NCBI GenBank assembly: GCA_902729315.2
Contig: LR746266.1
Coordinates: 1,956,759-2,020,758, forward strand
DNA length: 64,000 nucleotides
Direction: 5' to 3'
Source of the DNA: Spirodela intermedia
Lineage: Eukaryota > Streptophyta > Magnoliopsida > Alismatales > Araceae
The notes beneath the pieces are model-generated. The model ran no database searches, had not been told where the DNA came from, and saw only the letters and a list, made by a program, of their open reading frames with translations. This document shows, piece after piece, positions 61,701 through 64,000 of this stretch; position 1 is the first letter of the stretch, and every line of letters begins with the position of its first letter. Both the position numbers and the translations under genes were made by a program.

Positions 61701-62794
61701 GAAAGTAGGACCTGAAACCATGGGTCATTATAAACCCACATTGAGAACCAGAACTGCTAGGTCGTCTTGAGTAAATTTCACAGGGAGAAGGAAAGCAAGA
61801 ATAAAAGAAATAAATAAAATAAAAGTAGATAGACTTTGGCTCAACTAAGTGGTGGCAGTGGAAACAGCGGAATCTATGTACTTTTGGCTATATGATGGAT
61901 TTGGAGTCTAGATTAAAATACATGATCCATACGGAATACTTGCAGCAAAAGAACGAGAGAGGTGAGATTGGGCAAGAGGGAAGTGCCGGAAGGGTAGGGA
62001 CAGGGGGTGTATTTTAATGCATTACTGTCTGTCTGTTCGTGAAGGTATTGAACATGAACTTGTCCTGAAGGTAATCAGGTTGAGAATTTTTTCTTGATAC
62101 AATCTGGCACACATGTGGCTCATGTTTGAAAGTAAGGCTGTTGATTGCATTCACACTGTAGAGCATTATGAAGAGGTGAGCAATTGGTTATAATGGAATC
62201 AACTTATGCAATGAGAGCTGAACCTAGTTACAAGGAGTAAGAACTCCATGGTCATACAAAGAGCGGAACCTAAACAGGTGCTTGAGTCATTGTTTTGTTT
62301 AATAATTTCTGACAGCCATTGCCAATAGTAGATGGAAATCTTAAGAAGAGTGAAATAAACATACTTTCCATGGCTTGGTACGTATTTGTGATCAGAAGCT
62401 GCTAGAAATTCAGATGCTGGTAGCCATTTGTGTTTGTGATCACGAACATTGAAAATAGGTTCCATTTCGTTCCATGTGGATAAACATAATTCGGAATCTA
62501 GCTCAGAATTTAAATGAAATATTGGGTTGCCTAATCATTCAGTTTTTCAGAAAAGTCCCACTGTTTGCTTTTGGTTGTTCTTATGTAAGTGAGAAGTAAT
62601 AGAAGTGCATGCTTCTTCAATTCTTGTGCGTTCTACTGTGTGCTCCTGCTTTTGCTGCTGCACCTCCATCTATCTTTGGTTATCATTTATTGCCCATTTT
62701 TTTCCAGGATTCGGCCATGGTCATCAAGAGCATGATTGAAAGGTACCCAGATTCAAATAACTTCAATGTCATGGCACTTACGAAGAAGATATAA
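46791..62794 (+). CDS. UCH3: ubiquitin C-terminal hydrolase, UCH-L3-like
   Basis: Nine exons: 46791-46859, 46979-47110, 47244-47297, 51077-51182, 56011-56069, 56181-56255, 57543-57591, 57714-57790, 62708-62794. All phases fit and give 235 aa, the usual length of the UCH-L1/L3 type. UCH enzymes are cysteine peptidases that free ubiquitin from small C-terminal adducts and precursors. The catalytic set is complete: Gln96 and Cys102 in [20 protein letters not shown], His173 in NEHFICF, and Asp188 in LYELDG. Spacing (Gln-Cys 6, His-Asp 15) equals that of human UCH-L3. The N-terminus has [14 protein letters not shown] and YLWRLGL, also typical, and the C-terminus [10 protein letters not shown]. The start is the first ATG before this block. 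Only 708 nt of coding sequence occupy 16 kb, because introns 3, 4 and 8 are 3.8, 4.8 and 4.9 kb. The protein appears functional. Confidence 0.94.
47298..51076 (+). other. UCH intron 3 (3.8 kb)
   Basis: AT-rich with no coding match. Contains a T-run (about 47607-47620), a short tandem duplication (CCAAATTAATCCCACAAGATG, then CCAATTAATCCCGCCAGATG, about 48440-48480), and a patch at 48870-49080 with four TTGACC/T words. Confidence 0.75.
52890..53105 (+). repeat. GATTCAAG-rich patch related to the LTR family
   Basis: Repeated TGTGGATTCAA(G/C) and AAGGATTCAAG words. The same words occur, on the opposite strand, in the LTRs at 16.2 and 18.5 kb, for example TTGTGGACTCAAG. Likely a diverged relic of the same family. 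Limits are approximate. Confidence 0.45.
54266..54312. repeat. perfect palindrome, 22-bp arms, 3-nt loop
   Basis: GATGTCCAATCTTTTTTTGATT (54266-54287), AGA, then its exact reverse complement (54291-54312). It lies in UCH intron 4. The words after it (ACATCTTTGACGCA) recur about 125 bp downstream at 54433. Confidence 0.95.
58086..58235. repeat. perfect 45-bp inverted repeat with 60-nt spacer
   Basis: Arm 1 is 58086-58130 and arm 2, its exact reverse complement, is 58191-58235. A 32-bp direct repeat (CCATGGGGAAGCTCTCTGGA and following) occurs at 58162-58193 and 58230-58261, one copy overlapping each side of arm 2. The arms show no mismatch. Confidence 0.95.
60290..60800 (+). mobile_element. 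possible copia-type pol relic
   Basis: Broken frames contain [18 protein letters not shown] and SSYAFPL, which recall the post-integrase segment of plant Ty1/copia polyproteins (GYxCLDxxxGRIYxSRxVxFDExxFPF). Other frames nearby (SPYQ, KKFRVFL) fit the preceding segment loosely. It is interrupted by stops and frame changes and is not functional. Resemblance is weak and from memory. Confidence 0.4.
61230..61315 (+). repeat. degenerate 15-17-bp microrepeat, about five units
   Basis: Units: GCCATAACTGCTCTT, GCCATAACCGCTCTTT, GCCATTACTGTTCCTT, GTCATATTGTTCCTT, GCCATAACTGTGCCTT. It lies 60 bp before a TATCA|ATTGGCGACAAG boundary that resembles an LTR end followed by a primer-binding site. Confidence 0.85.
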
Positions 62795-64000
62795 GCCTGT
62801 GAACATGATATCTGAGGAAGTGACGGCAGTTTGCGAGACTCACGAATCTATGGTCGGTTGCTTCTCTATTTGTAATATTTAAGGAGGCATTTTTTTTAGA
62901 TTAAGATGCTTTTTCTCAAACTGAAGTATTATTTGAATCTTTTATCTTTTCTTATGGATTCAAGAGATCCCTTATGGATCCCAAGGATTAAACTTTGGAT
63001 TTTTTGGATTCAAGTACTGTCCCTATCAGTCATTATGAATTTAAGGATTTAAATTTTATTTCATGTGAAATCAAGTAGTGTTGGCTCTAGGAGCCGAATA
63101 TGAAATCAAGCCTATTTGATTCATGATCATTTTACAGAAAGTTCATAATTTCTACAGTACTTAATTATTTCACACATATTTTGTCCTCATAAAAAGGTTG
63201 AATTGATGGTTTTAGGAGGCCTTAATGTTTTCATGATGATCATAATCTACATAATAATAGTTTAAATAAAGATTATGATTGTGGACTTAGGTACTTTGAT
63301 AATCTTAATGATTGTTATTGAGGAAGGTGTTAAATTTAATAAAGTGAAGATGAAGGGTAGGACGATAACATTGTATTCCAAGTTAAATTAGATATTTTTG
63401 TAACATTTGAAAATAACATGCATATGCTCTAAAATAATTTGTAAATTTATTGAGTATTTTATTATAATATTATCTATACATTTTGAAGTTTTTGGGAGTC
63501 TAATTGCTTTTGACAATATGCATGCATGGACGGGTATATATATATGGTGTAGACAGATGAGGGATTGAGAGTTTTGTGTATAGATGATTATGATTGATTT
63601 CGATTTCTAAGCAGAATTCAGTCAAGAGTAGAAGGGTCAATTAATACATTAGATAATATTGAAAATTTTGTTCAAAGTGTAATACTCTTTATCTATATTT
63701 GAATTTGAAAATTAGTGTCACATATGCATGTGACCATGCTAGTACTCATTGGAAAGTTTCTTGGAAGAGGAACATGGTACAACAAACCATGCATCTAAAT
63801 TCAAAGGTTATATTTTTTACAGATGTTACAATATTAATGAGTTTTTCTGGAGTTTTAACTTTTAAGTGTGGTATGTGACACATTAGACTGTTGGATGACC
63901 ATTTGGTGACCCATTATGTTGAGTATCGGAAGTATCCCAATAGGCTCTATAAAAAAGAAGGGCTTGTGCTCACTAAGTGAGAGTGTGAGAAAAAGAATTA
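62795..64000. other. UCH 3' region and right edge
   Basis: After the UCH 3' UTR the sequence is AT-rich. At 62950-63080 words such as TTATGGATTCAAGAGATCCC and TTTTGGATTCAAG resemble the LTR-family patch in intron 4. A CTATAAAAAAG box at about 63946-63956 (+) could be a promoter for a gene or element beyond the edge. No gene recognised. Confidence 0.5.

Larger units (their letters stand above)
57791..62707 (+). other. UCH intron 8 (4.9 kb)
   Basis: Contains the 45-bp inverted repeat (58086-58235), a probable copia pol relic (60290-60800), and a microrepeat block with a possible LTR end (61230-61380). No cellular gene recognised. Confidence 0.75.

Noticed and set aside
1-64000. CRISPR arrays, bacterial operons, phage or viral gene blocks
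   Set aside because: Nothing with regular repeat-spacer structure or prokaryotic gene packing; the window is plant nuclear DNA throughout.

Overview
The window is nuclear DNA from a flowering plant. The genes have GT-AG introns, U-rich intron ends, plant-specific families (P-class PPR protein, MOS2, DUF599, type II serine carboxypeptidase-like) and long AT-rich, transposon-littered spacers. First exons are clearly GC-richer than later exons, which hints at a monocot or an early-diverging angiosperm. The species cannot be fixed from sequence alone.

Layout. 1-4.7 kb: microsatellites and a decayed, intron-bearing kinesin-14 copy (+). 4.75-8.6 kb: a head-to-head pair of intronless genes, a P-class PPR protein (-) and the G-patch/KOW protein MOS2 (+), 331 bp apart. 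11.5-12.4 kb: a two-exon DUF599 membrane protein (+). 12.4-27.4 kb: gene-free and AT-rich. It holds a non-autonomous LTR retroelement (16.2-19.2 kb, - strand) whose 3' LTR carries a plastid ycf2 fragment, and a snRNA-type promoter-like block near 20.9 kb. 27.4-29.9 kb: an eight-exon SCPL gene (-), open throughout, whose nucleophile serine is glycine. 32.3-38.7 kb: a 13-exon MINDY-type deubiquitinase (-). 39.3-45.2 kb: a ten-exon TRAIP-like RING E3 ligase (-). 46.8-62.8 kb: a nine-exon UCH deubiquitinase (+) whose 708-nt coding sequence is spread over 16 kb by three introns of 3.8-4.9 kb full of repeats, hairpins and a probable copia relic.

Functionally, the right half groups three ubiquitin-system genes (MINDY, TRAIP-like E3, UCH) in about 30 kb; the E3 and the UCH gene are divergent. 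There is no sign of an operon-like pathway, and the cluster may be chance. The clearest oddities are the SCPL Ser-to-Gly change in an intact gene, the predicted CaaX tail on the MINDY enzyme, the ycf2 insertion inside an LTR, and a perfect 45-bp inverted repeat inside a UCH intron. Exon borders were set by hand from splice consensus, reading phase and family similarity. All multi-exon models close in frame.
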